From Oreohelix idahoensis (lineage: Eukaryota > Mollusca > Gastropoda > Stylommatophora > Oreohelicidae): DNA of 64,000 bases. The notes beneath the pieces were generated by a model. It searched no databases. It worked only from the letters and a program-made list of their open reading frames with translations, and was not told the origin of the DNA. The stretch is taken from contig JAMPIV010004903.1 of assembly GCA_024509875.1 (NCBI GenBank), forward strand, positions 322,001 through 386,000, in the 5' to 3' direction. A program made the translations under genes and the position numbers. Shown one piece after another: positions 9,448 to 20,559 of this stretch (positions are counted from its first letter, which is position 1; every line of letters starts with the position of its first letter).

Positions 9448-12097
9448 AGCTCCACAGCAATTTAATAAATTTGATAATAGAGAGCAGGGAAATAAAGGTA
9501 GGACAAACTTTGAACGGCCAAGAAATGACTACCGAGACAGAAACTCACAGTTCAATGACCAAAAATCCAATGAAAGAAAACCGTTTAACCAAGGAAAAAG
9601 ATGGTGTAAATGGTGCAAGAAAGATAACCATAACACCGAATTTTGTAGAAGGAAACCTTCAAACATTGCTGCAATGAAGTCGGGGACGCAAAGATTAAAG
9701 GTTAATCCTAAGGGACAGCAGGAACCTTATCACCCCCCAGTTTGTGAGGATGTTATTTGTAATGGGGTCACCATAAGGTGCCTTTATGATACAGGTTTGG
9801 ATTATGATTCAGTTGTGAAGTCTAGCCTAGTGGACCCAAGTCAGTATACCACAGAAACAGTGGAAATACAAGGGGCAACTAAGGACATACCACTCATGAC
9901 ACTTCCCATCGCAAGGATAACGGTGAAAACTCGCTATGTGGAAGGAGAAATCAGAGCAGCAGTGATAGATGAACCAATCTACCCTCTGATATTGGGGTGT
10001 AGATACGTCTTCTTGGGGAATAACGAGAGACCTGTGATCATGGCGACAGTGCAGACCAGGTCACAGAAGAAGGAGGAAGAAAGTGAACCTATAAATGCTC
10101 ATCCAGAGGAGATGAGGAAGGCGCAGGCTGAGGATAGGACACTCAAGCCATGTTTTAAAAAATTGCCCAAATGCCACACACCTCCGAGCAAGGGGGAATA
10201 TTTTATGAAGAACAAACTCTTTTACAGGAAGGCCGGAACTGGAACAAATGGTCACAACCAGCTGGTTCTTCCCACTTCATATAGGGATAAAGTGATGGAA
10301 CTCGGGCATGCGATTCCCTTCAGTGGTCACATGGGGATCAGCGCCACAGGACAGCGTATAGCTTGTCATTACTTCTGGCCAGGGATAACGGAGGATATAA
10401 AAAGATATGTCAAATCCTGCCCAGAATGTCAAAGGGTAGCTCCAAAGCACTGGACTGCTCCTGCAACTCTAGGGGAAATGCCCATAGTGGGAACACCTTT
10501 TGAGAGGGTTGCAGTGGATATTGTAGGACCTCTCACTCGGACCAAGAGGAGGAACAGTTACATCCTTACTCTGGTGGACACTTGTTCTATGTGGGGAGAG
10601 GCGGTAGCCCTGCCATCAATTGATTCAAAACATGTAGCAGAGGCACTACTTACAATATTTACCCGATTAGGATTCCCGCATCAAATCTTGACGGATAATG
10701 GTTCTCAGTTCAAGGGGAAACTAACGGAAGAAGTTTTTAAGCTATTTCAAGCCAGACACTTTCATTGTAGTCCGTACCATCCGCAAGGGAACGGCCAGGT
10801 AGAGAGGTTCAACGGGACTCTCATTTCTATCCTGAGAAAGCTGGCACACGAAAAACCGGATCTGTGGGATCAATTCCTGCCCGCCGCATTGTTTGCGTAC
10901 CGGGAGGTACCACATAGTTCAACCGGGATGGCTCCCGCAACTCTGCTATTTGGGAGGCCAATAAAAGGTCCATTAGAAGCGCTATTAAGGACCTGGACAG
11001 ATGAGAAGGCGGAAGAGACTGTTACCTCATCTTATCAATACGTGAACGAACTGACCACTCGTTTGAAAGCTGGATGGAAACTGGCAAATGATAATTTGAA
11101 ACAAGCCAGGAAGAAACATGCAGCAGCATATTTTAATAGGAAGGCAAAGGACAGAGAACTGGCAGTGGGAGAGAAGGTGCTGCTTCTACTACCCGGTAGC
11201 CAGAATAAATTACAAATTGGATGGCAAGGTCCATATACGGTTCTAGAGAAGGTGTCTAGAACAAACTATAAAATTGACAAAAAGGGGAAGGAGAAAGTTT
11301 ATCATGTAAACCTGTTAAAGAAGTATCTGGACAGACCACTCCAGGAAAGCACCCCCTTACTGACCTTAGCTATCGCAACTCAAATGCAAAAGGAACCACT
11401 CACCTCACATGAATACCCATTACATCCTTGTGAAACAGCAGCACAGGTAAAAGTCAGTAAGCACCTGACTAAAAACCAGAGGGAGAGAGTTCAACAGGTT
11501 CTGGAGGAACATACAGATGTATTAACAGATAAACCAGGCAATACAAATTTGCTACAGTATGACATGAAACTGGTAGACTCAAACCCAATCTGTATGAGAG
11601 CCTATTCTATTCCGTTCGCGAAGGAGAAGGCATTGAAGGAAGAAATAGATTATTTGTTGAAGGAGGGGATTATTTCACACAGTGAATCATCTTTTAGCTC
11701 TAGTGTCGTATTGTTGAGAAAACCGTCTGGGGAACACAGACTGTGCATAGATTACAGGAAACTGAATGCTGTCACAGAAGGACAAGTGGATCCATTACCA
11801 GACACAAAACAGTTATTTGCCAGACTGAACAAGGCAAAATACTTTTCAAAGGTGGATCTTAGTAAAGGCTATTACCAGATCCCAGTGAAGCCTGAAGTGA
11901 GACCTTATTTGGCTTTTAGCACTTCGGATGGACATTATGAATTCAACATGCTACCATTCGGACTGAAAAATGCTCCGAGTGTATTTTCAAGGATGATGCG
12001 CAAATTGTTGGATCCCCGAATAACCCATGTATCACGAATTTCATGGATGATATTCTCGTCGCCACAGAGACATTTGAAGAACACATTGAAGCTCTAG
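9413..12097 (+). CDS. pol: Pol of copy B, first part: nucleocapsid knuckle, protease, integrase, N-terminal RT
   Basis: An 894-codon frame whose true upstream limit is the frame change from gag. Residue positions: zinc knuckle C65-C68-H73-C78 (CX2CX4HX4C); aspartic protease DTG at 126-128 with LILG near 193; integrase zinc finger H299, H306, C336, C339; integrase catalytic D369, D428, E464, a D,D-35-E spacing; GPY/F-type module with GPY at 606-608; reverse transcriptase from about 700 with D815 in KVDLSKGYYQI. Integrase therefore lies before RT, unlike most Ty3/gypsy elements. After LLDP (about residue 868) a 1-bp deletion relative to copy A near 12018 throws the frame off just before the FMDD motif; the last 25 residues are out-of-frame. 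Related copies A and C have the same order. Confidence 0.95.
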   Translation: MVLKKKHIDNFKAPQQFNKFDNREQGNKGRTNFERPRNDYRDRNSQFNDQKSNERKPFNQGKRWCKWCKKDNHNTEFCRRKPSNIAAMKSGTQRLKVNPKGQQEPYHPPVCEDVICNGVTIRCLYDTGLDYDSVVKSSLVDPSQYTTETVEIQGATKDIPLMTLPIARITVKTRYVEGEIRAAVIDEPIYPLILGCRYVFLGNNERPVIMATVQTRSQKKEEESEPINAHPEEMRKAQAEDRTLKPCFKKLPKCHTPPSKGEYFMKNKLFYRKAGTGTNGHNQLVLPTSYRDKVMELGHAIPFSGHMGISATGQRIACHYFWPGITEDIKRYVKSCPECQRVAPKHWTAPATLGEMPIVGTPFERVAVDIVGPLTRTKRRNSYILTLVDTCSMWGEAVALPSIDSKHVAEALLTIFTRLGFPHQILTDNGSQFKGKLTEEVFKLFQARHFHCSPYHPQGNGQVERFNGTLISILRKLAHEKPDLWDQFLPAALFAYREVPHSSTGMAPATLLFGRPIKGPLEALLRTWTDEKAEETVTSSYQYVNELTTRLKAGWKLANDNLKQARKKHAAAYFNRKAKDRELAVGEKVLLLLPGSQNKLQIGWQGPYTVLEKVSRTNYKIDKKGKEKVYHVNLLKKYLDRPLQESTPLLTLAIATQMQKEPLTSHEYPLHPCETAAQVKVSKHLTKNQRERVQQVLEEHTDVLTDKPGNTNLLQYDMKLVDSNPICMRAYSIPFAKEKALKEEIDYLLKEGIISHSESSFSSSVVLLRKPSGEHRLCIDYRKLNAVTEGQVDPLPDTKQLFARLNKAKYFSKVDLSKGYYQIPVKPEVRPYLAFSTSDGHYEFNMLPFGLKNAPSVFSRMMRKLLDPRITHVSRISWMIFSSPQRHLKNTLKL

Positions 12098-12864
12098 AAA
12101 TGTTATTTAATAGGCTTAGGGAGGCGAACTTGACTGCTAGGCCAACAAAATGTTGCATTGGATGCAAAGAGTTGGAATTCTTGGGACACACTGTATATCA
12201 GGGTAGCATGACCCCTGATCCCAAGAACTTGGAAAAACTGCAGAGAGCACCTAGACCACAAACAAAAAAGGATGTGCGATCATTCGTGTCGTTATGCGGA
12301 TTTTATCAAAAAAATATCAAAGATTTTAACTCTATTTGTGCTCCTCTGACTGATCTGACTCGCAAGGGACTTCCAGATAAAATTATTTGGACTGCGCAAA
12401 GTGAATTAGCGTTCCAAGACTTAAAGGAAAAACTCACTAGCAAGCCTATTCTCAAACTACCTGATTTGACACAGGACTTTGTCTTAAGAACCGATGCAAG
12501 TAATGTAGGACTCGGAGCGGCTTTGTTGCAAAGATCATCTTCACCTGATGGGGAACTGAAACCAGTCGCTTATGCAAGCCGCAAATTGAATAAGGCGGAA
12601 CAAGGATACTCCACAAGCGAAAAAGAATGTTTAGCGTTAATCTGGGCAATAAAGAAGTTTCAAATCTATCTGTATGGTAGGACTTTTGTGGTCGAGACGG
12701 ACCATCAGCCTCTCGTATTCTTATCTCAGGCTAAGCATGAAAACGCAAGATTGCTGAGGTGGTCTTTATTGCTTCAACCTTATCAGTTTAGTATCCAATA
12801 TATCCCAGGCAAATTGAATGTCGGTGCAGATTTCCTCAGTCGGCACCCCTGTGATCAAAATTAG
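12043..12864 (+). CDS. pol: Pol of copy B, second part: RT active site, RNase H
   Basis: 273 codons in the frame after the 1-bp deletion. It opens with MDDI, the RT catalytic motif (FMDD when read with copy A), continues through the RT thumb and connection (FLGHTV, then CGFYQK), and then RNase H with D151 (TDAS), E195 (EKECLAL) and D220 (ETDHQPL). It ends at the LSRHPCDQN tail typical of the gypsy RNase H end. The ATG at 12043 is an internal methionine, not a natural start. In the intact ancestor this is the C-terminal end of the same polyprotein. No envelope or chromodomain follows. Confidence 0.95.
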   Translation: MDDILVATETFEEHIEALEMLFNRLREANLTARPTKCCIGCKELEFLGHTVYQGSMTPDPKNLEKLQRAPRPQTKKDVRSFVSLCGFYQKNIKDFNSICAPLTDLTRKGLPDKIIWTAQSELAFQDLKEKLTSKPILKLPDLTQDFVLRTDASNVGLGAALLQRSSSPDGELKPVAYASRKLNKAEQGYSTSEKECLALIWAIKKFQIYLYGRTFVVETDHQPLVFLSQAKHENARLLRWSLLLQPYQFSIQYIPGKLNVGADFLSRHPCDQN

Positions 12865-12937
12865 AGTAATTGCAGGCGTGAGGAGAGATTTTATCTATGT
12901 GTATCACTGGTTTAGAACTTGCCTTAGGCATGTTTTC

Positions 12938-12950
12938 AAGTGGGGAGATG
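12938..12950 (+). promoter_or_regulatory. Polypurine tract of copy B
   Basis: AAGTGGGGAGATG lies immediately before the 3' LTR. It is the usual site of plus-strand priming. Copy C has AAAAAAGGGGACGAT in the same position. Confidence 0.7.
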
Positions 12951-15318
12951 TGTCACAAAATTAACCGTGATACAACGTTAAAATATCTCCAATGATACAA
13001 CGTAAGGATAAAAACTAATGCGTAAGCTGCTATAATACATGATCGCCCACGCCGCGGGTCATCACCCGCCATGGAAATTAAATTGTTAGACTTGAAGGCA
13101 AAACGGAACGGGATGAGAACGGAGATCAAAAGGAAAAATCTGACTGAACGCGTGCTTGAAACTAGCGAGGCTAAAAGGACGCAAATTGGTGGGGAAAGGA
13201 GGAAAAAGTCACGTTCCCCAAGTTGACATAAAGTAAAGAAATCGACAAAAGGGACCTTGGATATTATACGCCACAGTCATTTTTTGGACGCTTTTGCGAT
13301 AACTTAGTCCGTTTATTTGAATGCAGTGATGAACGCATTCCAGAAGATTCTAGAAAATATTTGAAAAGTAACTTTTCTTAATAATAATGTTAGGAATATA
13401 AAAACCTAGCTGGCCGGATGGCCCATCTTGAGCAGTGAAATAATATGCTTTCATTTATACAGACGGATAGATAATAAGAAAGATATTGACAAAAGACTGT
13501 GTTGTTCATATCAACGATCGACTACATTGAAATAAAACATGTCACTAATTTTCAAAAAAATTGTGGCCTTGAAGACGCAAGTGCTAAAATCTAGTTGGAA
13601 TGAAGAGACGGGGTGGGATGGTGAATTGTGGCTAAAAATAACTTTAAGGGCAAAATTGTGTAGGGGAAGACAGAGTTGGTTCAAAAAAACAAGTGTGTTT
13701 TTTTTTGTGAAACGCAAGTAGAGACGGACGGACCAACAGACAATAAGGCATACTTGACTGAGGTATAACTGAAATGACTTTTTGGTAGGATATTTGAATT
13801 TGAAAAATAAAAGGCAGTGATTGGCCATAGATGAATATATTATCGGCGCTCAGACGCGCATTTTGTGCCATTCATTATAAGTTGTCCTAGTAGACACAGT
13901 GAATTATTAAGTGGTGTAATTCCCAGAAGCTATTGAAATATTTAGAGGGACGCCATACTAAGGCCAGCAGCTCAGCTGAGTTTTGCTAGCATTTAACTGT
14001 GTTCTATATTCATAATTCTGGTAAGACTGAAATTATTTCTTTGTACATTTTAATATTTGTTTAAGGTTTCGAGTGATTTGATACTGCAATAGCATAATCT
14101 GTCCCTTACAACAAGTAAGGATTCGCTCTAGACCCCCCGCCCCAGTTCAGGGTCTAGAGACAAATAAAATACATAAACTCCAGCAAGGATTAGGAAGGAC
14201 AGATCAAGTGTTGAGATCAGTGAAACATATCACCTATCCTATTCTATGGCAGGAAGCTAATGAACATATTTCAGAATACGTAGTCTGGGAGAACTTATCC
14301 TATGTGAAACCAACTTGGTAAGATGTGTTGTTTGATCAGAAAGATCTGACCCGTCTATGTGGTGTTGTTGTTGTGTAGTGTTGTGTCCAGAAATGGTTAG
14401 AGGATGGAATTCTGACACATGACTAATACTTTGATTGCAGAACTGTGAGTTTCAGTTGGCACCAATGCGGTGTCAAATGAGTTGTTGAATATTACCAGAG
14501 TGGACCCGTGCAGTAACATTTTGTCAGAGCAGCCTATTATAGCCCCCAAGCACGGAGAGGTGGGGCCACCAGACTTCTGATATTGCCCCCAAGCACGGAG
14601 AGGTGGGGCCACCAGACTTCTGATATTGCCCCCAAGCACGGAGAGGTGGGGCCACCAGATCTCAGCACCAGAGCTACACATTCAAGCTACGTGAGCGCCT
14701 GGTCTGCTGAGAATTCACCAACTCAACTTATTTGCTAACACACCCATAAAAATTCCATCCAATAACTGGACAATGTGTAGTCACCACAGACAGGGAGTGA
14801 TGAGGCCACCCCAACAGCACATCCATTAAATGTTCTCCCAAAATAGATTACAACTATAAACAGTAGTAATATTAACTAGTCTAGTAACATACATATGTAC
14901 ACACCTTGCATTTATTATGTAATATTCATGCATTTCTTTCATAATTGCAAAACCTTTCATATGTTCTGACCAAATTAAAACCTTGGTTCAGAACAAATAA
15001 ATTTAAAGAAAATTACTATCAAAATTTTACACACTTGAGTTAGTTCAGTGTATTATAACATTTATTAATATTATTAGACTTAGTAAATATCTGTGTGTGT
15101 GTATGTAAACTACCACAACACATTACATATCATTACCCTAGACATTTAACGTAGCCACATTCATTAGTAAAAAAAAAGATAGGTGTGAGGTCGTAGTGGT
15201 AGCAAGAAGGGCCTTCTGACAATTCACAGCTACATTTTATCTCAGGAGCCTTCACAGCTGACCTCATGCATCACACTTAGTAATATCACCATCATACAAT
15301 ACCATCAAATCCACTACA
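12951..15318 (+). repeat. 3' LTR of copy B
   Basis: 2368 bp, nearly identical to 5812-8178. Ends CCACTACA and is followed by the target duplication GATGT (15319-15323), which is also the first part of the 39-bp satellite. Confidence 0.96.
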
Positions 15319-17652
15319 GATGTAGACCAACATAACACGCTGAGAATTCACGACATGGACGTAGACCAACATTACACGCTGAGAATTCACGACATGGATG
15401 TAGACCAACATAACAAGCTGAGAATTCACGACATGGATGTAGACCAACATAACACGCTGAGAATTCACGACATGGATGTAGACCAACATAACACGCTGAG
15501 AATTTACGACATGGATGTAGTCCAACATAACACGCTGAGAATTCACGACATGGATGTAGACCAACATAACGCGCTGAGAATTCACGACATGGATGTAGCC
15601 CAACATAACACGCTGAGAATTCAAGACATGGATGTAGACCAACATAACATGCTGAGAATTCACGACATGGATGTAGACCAACATAACACGCTGAGAATTC
15701 ACGACATGGATGTAGACCAACATAACACGCTGAGAATTCACGACATGGATGTAGACCAACATAACACGCTGAGAATTCACGACATGGATGTAGACCAACA
15801 TAACACGCTGAGAATTCACGACATGGATGTAGACCAACATAACACGCTGAGAATTCACGACATGGATGTAGACCAACATAACACGCTGAGAATTCACGAC
15901 ATGGATGTAGACCAACATAACACGCTGAGAATTCACGACATGGATGTAGACCAACATAACAAGCTGAGAATTCACGACATGGATGTAGACCAACATAACA
16001 CGCTGAGAATTCACGACATGGATGTAGACCAACATAACACGCTGAGAATTCACGACATGGATGTAGACCAACATAACACGCTGAGAATTCACGACATGGA
16101 TGTAGACCAACATAACACGCTGAGAATTCACGACATGGATGTAGACCAACATAACACGCTGAGAATTCACGACATGGATGTAGACCAACATAACACGCTG
16201 AGAATTCACGACATGGATGTAGACCAACATAACACGCTGAGAATTCACGTCATGGATGTAGACCAACACAACACGCTGAGAATTCACGACATGGATGTAG
16301 ACCAACATAACACGCTGAGAATTCACGACATGGATGTAGACCAACATAACACGCTGAGAATTCACGACATGGATGTAGACCAACATAACACGCTGAGAAT
16401 TCACGACATGGATGTAGACCAACATAACACGCTGAGAATTCACGACATGGATGTAGACCAACATAACACGCTGAGAATTCACGACATGGATATAGACCAA
16501 CATAACACGCTGAGAATTCACGACATGGATGTAGACCAACATAACACGCTGAGAATTCACGACATGGATGTAGACCAACATAACACGCTGAGAATTCACG
16601 ACATGGATGTAGACCAACATAACACGCTGAGAATTCACGACATGGATGTAGACCAACATAACACGCTGAGAATTCACGACATGGATGTAGACCAACATAA
16701 CAAGCTGAGAATTCACGACATGGATGTAGACCAACATAACACGCTGAGAATTCACGACATGGATGTAGACCAACATAACACGCTGAGAATTCACGACATG
16801 GATGTAGACCAACATAACACGCTGAGAATTCACGACATGGATGTAGACCAACATAACACGCTGAGAATTCACGACATGGATGTAGACCAACATAACACGC
16901 TGAGAATTCACGACATGGATGTAGACCAACATAACACGCTGAGAATTCACGACATGGATGTAGACCAACATAACACGCTGAGAATTCACGTCATGGATGT
17001 AGACCAACATAACACGCTGAGAATTCACGACATGGATGTAGACCAACATAACACGCTGAGAATTCACGACATGGATGTAGACCAACATAACACGCTGAGA
17101 ATTCACGACATGGATGTAGACCAACATAACACGCTGAGAATTCACGACATGGATGTAGACCAACATAACACGCTGAGAATTCACGACATGGATGTAGACC
17201 AACATAACACGCTGAGAATTCACGACATGGATGTAGACCAAAATAATACGCTGAGAATTCACGACATGGATGTAGACTAACATAACACGCTGAGAATTCA
17301 CGACATGGATGTAGACCAACATAACACGCTGAGAATTCACGACATGGATGTAGACCAACATAACACGCTGAGAATTCACGACATGGATGTAGACCAACAT
17401 AACACGCTGAGAATTCACGACATGGATGTAGACCAACATAACACGCTGAGAATTCACGACATGGATGTAGACCAACATAACACGCTGAGAATTTACGACA
17501 TGGATGTAGACCAACATAACACGCTGAGAATTCACGACATGGATGTAGACCAACATAACACGCTGAGAATTCACGACATGGATGTAGACCAACATAACAC
17601 GCTGAGAATTCACGACATGGATGTAGACCAACATAACACGCTGAGAATTCAC
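15319..17652. repeat. 39-bp satellite array, about 60 monomers
   Basis: The unit starts GATGTAGACCAACATAACAC and contains GAATTC (an EcoRI site) in nearly every copy. 2334 bp divided by 39 gives 59.8 monomers. Because 39 is a multiple of three, frames stay open on both strands (plus-strand frame 15355-17280, minus-strand frame 15292-17697), but nearly all variant positions change the encoded residue and there is no homology, so these are not genes. Variants are concentrated in the first eight or so monomers, while the middle is almost uniform. A C-to-T change at about 17278 ends the plus frame. Confidence 0.97.
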
Positions 17653-18402
17653 ACGGAAAGGAAAGGAAAATGATGACAGACATTGGGCAGATGGCACTTC
17701 ATGGGACTTGGCATGCTGTTTGTTGGATGTTCGTACGCATTTTGGAGCAGAAGGATCCTGCTGCTATGATGACTCCGTCAAGGAAAGCAATATCTTGTCT
17801 CAAGCTATTAACAAGATGCGCGCGTGACCTCTGCGCATACTGTTTACACAAACAGAGAAAAGAGCATGATTCTAAAGTGGTAGAACTACATTATATCTTT
17901 GCCAAAGTTGTGTCACCTTTTTTTATAGTTGTTTAAGGTAGACTCATTCATAGAAGCGAAATTTCTCTCTAATAGCCGTTCATACTTTCCATAATAAAGT
18001 AAATAATTATTATGAGGTAATGTGCCTGCTGGAATGGTAATCATGTAGCTCGACAGCTTCCGGTTTCTGCTGTTCCTTTCCATTCGTGTTATTCAGCTTC
18101 CCAATCTCGTGTTGTTAGGCTTCACTGATCTTCTTTCCTTGTCGAAACTCACCTCCGGTTAGGAATGTTCTACTTCTTTCATAATTTGTTTTAACTATTA
18201 ACTTCCAAGAAGGTATTCACTCGACATTGACAACCAAATAAAAGCTACAGACTTTCATATATTGGTGCTTGCGTAGAAGAAAAGGATTGAAGTGGTGTGA
18301 CAAGATCACTAATGTGGAACTGATGTGCCCGTTGGCTGGGTCACAAGAACAGTTTAGCTGATAAGATCAGTTGTCAAGGTTCTTTCTCGTATAAATAGAA
18401 CG
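17653..18402. other. Unassigned sequence right of the satellite
   Basis: No recognisable gene or repeat. Short open stretches (such as 17670-17936) have no recognisable motif. Confidence 0.4.
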
Positions 18403-19097
18403 GCATGAATTTGGCCGCGAGCTCTGAGAGACGATGGGTTCACTGCAAGGGTCATGCTGTTGAAGTGGGCGCAAGAGGGCTTGTGGTTGCATCAGTGTAT
18501 GATTTGAAACTGTTGGGGTTGAGGGGACAGTCGAGAACAAGGGCACTGAAGAGGCATAGTGAAACTGCCGAAAAGGCATCAGGCTGGATGTGAAACAACC
18601 GCAATGGGCAATGGAAATCGTGACAATAAATGCTGCGGTACAGAAAACACCAACATTTTTCTAAGTCCACAAGTTTTTTGGTGTACTAGTGAAAGGGCTG
18701 TGACTCAGGGGCAACAGGCGGTGTATACTATAAGGGGTGTCAGGAACAGAATTGCAGTGGCTAGACTCGTCGGCTTCGCACTGGTGTCTCAGTGTGTGTC
18801 CTTAGTTGTGATGTGCGACGGAACGAACGGAATAATTTGTCTTCTCTTTGTTACTTTCACAATTGCCTCCACGGCTGGCGGAGTTGTGGATTTAAAAGGT
18901 TCTACCATAAGTGAAATGGGTTCATTTTCGATACAAGACAACAGGAGGCTGAGACGCTTGAAAGTCATGACCCAAGTGGGCCCGCCCCCTTAGAGTGTAA
19001 AGGCGTAATCGGGCCGAAACACGTGTCGGACTGGGGGACTGCTTCTGATGATCAGATTGCTTCCTGTTGTATCGCTCTGTAAAGAGTTTCCTATCAT
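18403..19097 (+). pseudogene. 5'-truncated REL-endonuclease LINE, fragment 1
   Basis: Matches the last about 60 codons and the 3' UTR of the LINE at 23703-29924. It starts within the segment reading ...LAADLRHDGF in the full copy and ends at the shared terminus TTTCCTATCAT. Indels break the frame (for example CATGCTGTTG in place of CATGGCTGTTG near 18452), and a stop replaces the tryptophan codon after SGW. Non-functional 3' remnant, typical of incomplete target-primed reverse transcription. No poly-A tail follows. Confidence 0.88.
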
Positions 19098-19228
19098 AAG
19101 TGATTGGGCTTCGGTGAGGTGGCCAAGCCAATTCTAAGAAAGGGGAAATTAGAGGGCAAAATGAGATATGAAGATAGTTTTTGAACGGGCAGTTGGGGAA
19201 AGGTCAGTGAAGGTAGAACATCTAAGAC

Positions 19229-20312
19229 CAGTGTTGCCACAGCTAGGTATTTTTTACTAGATCTGGGTTTTTTGGCTTCCGTCTGGGTATCTGGGTATTG
19301 TTTTTCCAAATCTGCATTAATCTGGGTATATTTGACAATTGGCATTTACAATGTATGTATATTCTGTGCACTGAGCATTATACATTACATTTATATTATA
19401 ATTAAATGTAAAAAATTATGTGCCATATGTTTTTATTCCACTTAAATTTAATTCTTCTTTTTAACCACATCAATGACGTTGTTTTTTTACATCAACTATC
19501 TATTTCATGTTATTCTGTTAATGGTTGTCATCTAACATACTCAGTCATTTTGCGATGTGTTTTAAAGTATTCTTTTTAAATTTTAGACATAAGCAGATAA
19601 ACAGCAAATTGTTTTTTTTTATTATTTTTTTTATTATAAGATTATAAAATGAGCGATAATGAAGGTACGCTAGGTAGTTGTAGCAGCATGACGACACACA
19701 CGCCACCGCGTAAACAAGTGAATCCATGGTATCATCAGGCTTTTTGTGAGGAATGGCTATTAGACAGCGAACTGAAGGATTGGAGTTTGTCAGAAGTTTA
19801 ATCCTAGTAAACGCGTGGTTGAAGATATACGTGAAGGACATTGTCGGCAGAGATATGCAAAGATTTTGGAACTCCACAATCAAGATTCCACGTTGTCAAT
19901 TCATGCATATGATCTTGACAAAAGGAGAAGTTATTGACATGGATGCCGAGTCGCTGACAGGTGACAATTTTCAACAGTAACAAGTTACAACTAACATTTT
20001 ATATTTGATTTGAGGAACATTTTCTTAATGTAATTACTGTAAGTATGTTACTGTTAAAATATCTCATTTTCAAGAGTTCATACGATAAAATCATTTTTAT
20101 ATAATTGTGAACTTTTGGTAATAAAAAATAAAATAAAAATGAAGAAATAAATAAAAATTGGTAGCACACAACTTATTTGTGCTAAAGTTGCACTAAAAGA
20201 TTGTGTAAGCATCGTCTATCCCGTGTATTTAAGGCATAAAATAATCTGGGTATTTTTGGTTATTTTAAGAAGAAAATCTGGGTTTATCTCTAGAACGTGA
20301 GTGGCAACCTTG
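19229..20312. mobile_element. hAT-like non-autonomous DNA transposon
   Basis: Terminal inverted repeats CAGTGTTGCCAC (19229-19240) and GTGGCAACCTTG (20301-20312, reverse complement CAAGGTTGCCAC) match at 10 of 12 positions. 8-bp flanks TCTAAGAC (19221-19228) and TCTATGAC (20313-20320) differ at one position, as expected for an old hAT target duplication. The interior is AT-rich and has no transposase, but a 50-codon frame at 19648-19800 (starts MSDNEGTLGS, includes FCEEWLLDSELKDW) looks like the remains of the N-terminus of a transposase, which suggests an internally deleted derivative. Confidence 0.75.
19648..19800 (+). pseudogene. Possible N-terminal transposase remnant in the hAT-like element
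   Basis: About 50 codons from ATG to TAA. The W-x-x-x-F-C-x-E-W-L stretch recalls the segment preceding the BED-type finger in some animal hAT-derived proteins. No finger or catalytic domain follows. The resemblance is from memory and weak. Confidence 0.3.
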
Positions 20313-20559
20313 TCTATGACCAACAGGGCGTGTCTGGCCATAACGAGGTTTCGTAGAGCAGCGTGTGAAGACTGCCGGCCATAACAGTTTGACCAAGTGA
20401 ATGTTAGTGAAGGAAAGAAGAAAAATTAGGCAAGATAAAGGCAAGAGAAGGAGCTGCAGGAAGCTGAAGGAGGTGCAGCAAATAGTGCTGGACAATTTTA
20501 AACACATTCAGCCCCCCAGAATGGAGTATATTGGACAAGACAAGTCACTCGGTGACTAA

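Larger units (their letters stand above)
5812..15318 (+). mobile_element. Near-intact Gmr1-like Ty3/gypsy retrotransposon, copy B
   Basis: A 9.5-kb LTR retrotransposon bounded by two nearly identical direct repeats (5812-8178 and 12951-15318) that begin TGTCACAAAA and end CCACTACA. The 5-bp target duplication GATGT is seen at 5807-5811 and 15319-15323, which fixes both ends. Inside are a primer-binding-site candidate, gag, pol and a polypurine tract. Pol order is protease, integrase, RT, RNase H, typical of the Gmr1 group within Ty3/gypsy. There is no envelope-like ORF after RNase H. The two LTRs differ by about a dozen substitutions and three single-base indels by eye, so the insertion is recent. 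Two frame changes (at about 9420 and about 12018) may make this copy inactive. The 3' flank is directly the 39-bp satellite. Confidence 0.96.

Noticed and set aside
12865..12950. Possible envelope gene that would make copy B an endogenous retrovirus
   Set aside because: Only about 85 bases separate the RNase H stop from the 3' LTR, and copy C likewise has no room for one.
15319..17652. CRISPR-like array
   Set aside because: The 39-bp units are adjacent without spacers, and the context is eukaryotic.
15292..17697. Long ORFs of 801, 641 and 230 codons on both strands
   Set aside because: They are the translation of a 39-bp satellite whose length is a multiple of three; variants show no protein constraint.
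18405..18993. 62- and 144-codon ORFs as separate genes
   Set aside because: They are parts of the broken LINE 3' fragment and its UTR.
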